Source of the DNA: JBBTQJ01 sp038065755
Lineage (GTDB): Bacteria; Patescibacteriota; Minisyncoccia; Minisyncoccales; Staskawiczbacteraceae
DNA length: 19,537 nt
Reading direction: 5' to 3'
Assembly: GCA_038065755.1 (NCBI GenBank)
Contig: JBBTQJ010000022.1
Location: 1-19,537, forward strand
Position numbers and translations under genes: made by a program. Positions 19,507 to 19,537 of the stretch are shown here, piece after piece (within the stretch, counting starts at the first letter, position 1; every line of letters begins with the position of its first letter). Below the pieces are notes generated by a model that did no database searches, was not told the DNA's origin, and saw only the letters and a list, made by a program, of their open reading frames with translations.

Positions 19507-19537
19507 GCCGATGTAGCTCAGCTGGTAGAGCACTCCC
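19507..19537 (+). tRNA. Partial tRNA, probably tRNA-Thr (cut by window end)
   Basis: GCCGATG (acceptor 5' strand) is followed by TAGCTCAGCTGGTAGAGCA, a textbook D arm, and CTCCC, the start of the anticodon stem. The anticodon lies outside the window. The GCCGATG acceptor and CTCCC stem fit tRNA-Thr, and Tyr and Thr tRNA genes are neighbours in many bacteria. Confidence 0.8.

Overview
The window is AT-rich and uses the standard code (TGA serves as a stop in several ATGA gene overlaps). Genes are tightly packed, canonical Shine-Dalgarno sequences are nearly absent before starts, and there are Parcubacteria-style surface proteins: PKD protein ending in WKEISPF, pseudopilin, and a VirB2-like two-helix N-terminus on a Cys-rich exoprotein. 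Together these suggest a member of the Candidate Phyla Radiation (Patescibacteria, probably Parcubacteria). This is inferred from style; no marker phylogeny was done.

Layout. (1) 1-2724, + strand: the 3' end of a poly-Glu/FN3-like/PKD surface protein, a membrane-anchored alpha/alpha-toroid protein and a pseudopilin-like protein, closed by a strong hairpin terminator at 2758-2795. (2) 11571 down to 2802, - strand: an eight-gene operon with overlaps or gaps of 16 bases or less. It encodes a Cys-rich VirB2-like exoprotein, a GT39-like transferase with two extra C-terminal beta-type domains, two paralogous pairs of GT-C membrane protein plus small anchored protein, a GT2 glycosyltransferase and a NodB-type deacetylase. 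(3) 11572-11764: divergent intergenic region with a perfect DnaA-box 9-mer and candidate promoters. (4) 11765-12349, + strand: a small anchored protein that is a stand-alone copy of the extra domain. (5) 12429-15326, + strand: a promoter followed by an SMR/ArnE-type membrane protein, WecB-type epimerase, and a dolichol-phosphate-mannose-synthase-like GT2 fused to a second copy of the whole small protein of region 4. (6) 15346-18568, + strand: housekeeping cluster rpmF, nusB, rnc, rpsP, khpA, trmD, with a large palindromic element before trmD and two palindromes inside it. (7) 18561-19537: tRNA-Tyr, a HTH + LAGLIDADG-like gene starting on the base after the tRNA, and the start of a second tRNA, probably Thr.

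How they may work together (inference): the GT2 enzymes charge a polyprenyl phosphate, the SMR-like protein flips it, WecB supplies UDP-ManNAc, and the GT-C enzymes transfer sugars outside the membrane to a glycan or to surface proteins. The deacetylase may trim the product. The most interesting signal is the unassigned extracytoplasmic domain, present four times in three architectures (solo, tandem on a GT39-like enzyme, fused to a DPM-like GT2). It links the two glycosylation loci and looks like a shared accessory module. The GT-C proteins with detached periplasmic domains are a second unusual feature of the same system.
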